Source: an uncultured Flavobacterium sp. (lineage in GTDB: Bacteria > Bacteroidota > Bacteroidia > Flavobacteriales > Flavobacteriaceae). From it: a stretch of 42,986 bases of DNA. Every line of letters starts with the position of its first letter. Within the stretch, counting starts at the first letter, position 1. Location of the stretch: NCBI GenBank assembly GCA_947631175.1, contig CANRKI010000007.1:1-42986 (forward strand), written 5' to 3'. A program made the position numbers and the translations under genes. A model generated the notes under the pieces. It saw only the letters and a list, made by a program, of their open reading frames with translations, was not told the origin of the DNA and searched no databases. Positions 41,871 to 42,986 of this stretch are shown here, in pieces.

Positions 41871-42494
41871 ATGAGTAATATTCTAATCCACCCAACATAC
41901 TTTCCTTCTATTTCACATTATGTGGCTTTAATTCAAGCTAAAGAAGTAAGCATTGAAGTTGATGATAACTTTCAAAAACAAACCAACAGAAACCGTATGT
42001 ACATATATTCTCCAAACGGAATACAAATGCTAAACATACCCATAAAACACACAAATTTAAAACGCCAAAAATATAAAGACCTACGCATAGAAAATGATTT
42101 TGGTTGGCAAAAAAATCATTTTAAATCATTAGAAGCAGCTTACAGAACTTCTCCATTTTTCGAATATTTTGAAGATGATTTTAGACCTATTTTTGAAAAT
42201 AAAAAAGAATTTTTGATGGATTTAAATTTTGAAATTTTTGAAATCATCAACAAATGTTTAGGTGTTACAATTGATTTTACAAAAACAACAGAATACTTTA
42301 AAGAAGTTGGACCAGAAATAACGGATCTAAGATATTTAGTAAACGGAAAAAAAGACGAAAATAAATTTGAAGCTTACACACAAGTTTTTGACGATAAACA
42401 CGGGTTTTTAAACAACTTAAGTATTTTAGACTTACTTTTTAACGAAGGACGTTACGCTGTTGAATATTTAAAAAATCAGGAATTATATAAATAA
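41871..42494 (+). CDS. WbqC-family protein
   Basis: A 207-residue soluble protein of the WbqC family: ILIHPTYFPSISHYVALIQA, then FQKQTNRNRMYIYSPNGIQMLNIPIKH, KDLRIENDFGWQKNHFKSLEAAYRTSPFFEYF, and LSILDLLFNEG at the C-terminus. The family is predicted to act as transglutaminase-fold or amidation enzymes in polysaccharide loci, but in Bacteroidetes it is a constant neighbour of lepB and dapB. No activity is demonstrated to my knowledge. Its own promoter and terminator frame it. Confidence 0.88.
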   Translation: MSNILIHPTYFPSISHYVALIQAKEVSIEVDDNFQKQTNRNRMYIYSPNGIQMLNIPIKHTNLKRQKYKDLRIENDFGWQKNHFKSLEAAYRTSPFFEYFEDDFRPIFENKKEFLMDLNFEIFEIINKCLGVTIDFTKTTEYFKEVGPEITDLRYLVNGKKDENKFEAYTQVFDDKHGFLNNLSILDLLFNEGRYAVEYLKNQELYK

Positions 42495-42497
42495 AAT

Positions 42498-42524
42498 AAA
42501 GAGGCCACAAAGCCTCTTTGTTTT
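42498..42524 (+). terminator. Terminator after the wbqC-like gene
   Basis: Stem AAAGAGGC/GCCTCTTT (42498-42505 with 42512-42519) and a T-run. Confidence 0.85.
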
Positions 42525-42575
42525 ACTAAACCTTTATTAAAATAAAACATACCCTCCCTACGTAGTTTTATTTTT

Positions 42576-42612
42576 AAGGGTTACCTAATTTACATAAGTA
42601 ACCCTTTTTTGT
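42576..42612 (+). terminator. Second terminator-like hairpin without an obvious gene
   Basis: Perfect 9-bp stem AAGGGTTAC/GTAACCCTT (42576-42584 with 42598-42606), then a T-run. It lies only 50 bp after the previous terminator, with no gene between. Confidence 0.7.
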
Positions 42613-42830
42613 TTAAATACTCAAATCAAACCCCTTTTGTAATGACTTATTTAACCTGGACCAAAACTATAACATATTTTTCATATTATTTTAGCCAATA
42701 TATAAACGCAGCTTTTTAAGCAATAAAGTACGTATAATAGCGCATAAAAGTTTTTTTATTCACTTTTAATTGTCTATCAATAAGTTATGAAAAAGTAAGT
42801 TTTTTTTTATAAAAAAAATGCGCTAAAGCC
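42613..42830. other. Gene-free region before the tRNA
   Basis: No gene seen. It contains an 8-bp inverted repeat TAGCGCAT (42738-42745) / ATGCGCTA (42818-42825), 72 bp apart. The arms are each bordered by an A- or T-run on the inner side. Confidence 0.4.
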
Positions 42831-42860
42831 TTGCAGAATCAGAAAAACGTTCTATATTTG
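42831..42860 (+). promoter_or_regulatory. Promoter of the tRNA-Ser gene
   Basis: TTG (42831-42833), exactly 19-nt spacer, TATATTTG (42853-42860): the full Bacteroidetes housekeeping promoter. About 50 bases separate the box from the tRNA. Confidence 0.8.
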
Positions 42861-42909
42861 CACTCGCAATACGGAAGCAATCACACTTCTAAAAATGCAA
42901 AAAAATACT

Positions 42910-42986
42910 GGAGAAATGGCAGAGTGGTCGAATGCGGCAGTCTTGAAAACTGTTGACTGTAACAGGTCCGGGGGTTCGAATCCCTC
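42910..42986 (+). tRNA. tRNA-Ser (anticodon TGA), cut by the window end
   Basis: Starts GGAGAAATGGC. D-arm region is GGCAGAGTGGTCGAATGC. The anticodon loop CTTGAAA has anticodon TGA at 42944-42946 between CAGT and ACTG. A variable arm (TGACTGTAACAGGT region) follows, then the T-arm GGGGG-TTCGAAT-CCCTC. The long variable arm is the class II serine type. The 3' acceptor strand lies outside the window. Confidence 0.93.

Overview
The window is strongly AT-rich bacterial chromosome from a member of Bacteroidetes, almost certainly family Flavobacteriaceae. Four things point there. The first protein ends in a type IX secretion (T9SS) type A sorting domain. Promoters match the Bacteroidetes -7 consensus TAnnTTTG, with almost no Shine-Dalgarno sequences. 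Several family-level markers are present (DUF2490, DUF5683, long signal peptidase I, WbqC). The gene order parA-parB-DUF5683-dapB-lepB-wbqC also fits. I cannot name the genus. No prophage, insertion sequence or CRISPR array was seen.

Layout. 1-1276: 3' end of a T9SS-secreted protein and a small exported protein. 1277-1859: gene-free DNA carrying two head-to-head copies of a structured repeat. 1860-7231: minus-strand transporter and metabolic genes (SBF transporter, FAD-linked oxidase, 1-Cys peroxiredoxin, Fsr-type MFS exporter, AEC carrier), with a third copy of the repeat at 5027-5125. 7322-10025: meaB and a large unrecognised protein. 10064-14860: a surface-glycan/LPS cluster (Kdo-kinase-like protein, three glycosyltransferases, sugar aminotransferase). 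14862-18707: tsaC, cca, ctaA and a DUF2490 protein. 18744-20390: small acidic protein and MATE exporter. 20391-20918: gene-poor DNA with a fourth, related structured element and a possible 37-residue protein. 20919-26776: Rnk/Gre-like protein, a frameshifted mutL, two rhomboid proteases, an EEP-family protein and a DUF6642-like protein. 26753-30201: divergent MocR regulator and TonB-dependent receptor. 30241-37009 (minus): gyrB, a Gre-like protein, class II ribonucleotide reductase, PAP2 phosphatase. 37262-42494 (plus): parA, parB, DUF5683, dapB, lepB, wbqC. The window ends inside a tRNA-Ser(UGA) gene.

Most genes are ordinary housekeeping. The most interesting signal is not protein-coding. 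Three intergenic copies of a roughly 100-120 nt element share a conserved skeleton, while their helices change sequence and keep pairing (the middle pair of one helix is G-C, T-A and C-G in the three copies). A fourth element at 20490-20578 has a similar internal motif and its own nested stems. This is the pattern of a dispersed structured RNA or RNA-like mobile repeat family. Similar repeats are, from memory, common in Flavobacterium genomes. The second notable point is mutL, split by a one-base frame change at an A6 run between its ATPase and C-terminal domains: a natural mutator allele, slippage-rescued expression, a split protein, or an assembly error.

Cobalamin links several genes loosely: meaB, the B12-dependent reductase and a BtuB-sized TonB receptor. 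No cobalamin riboswitch was recognised.
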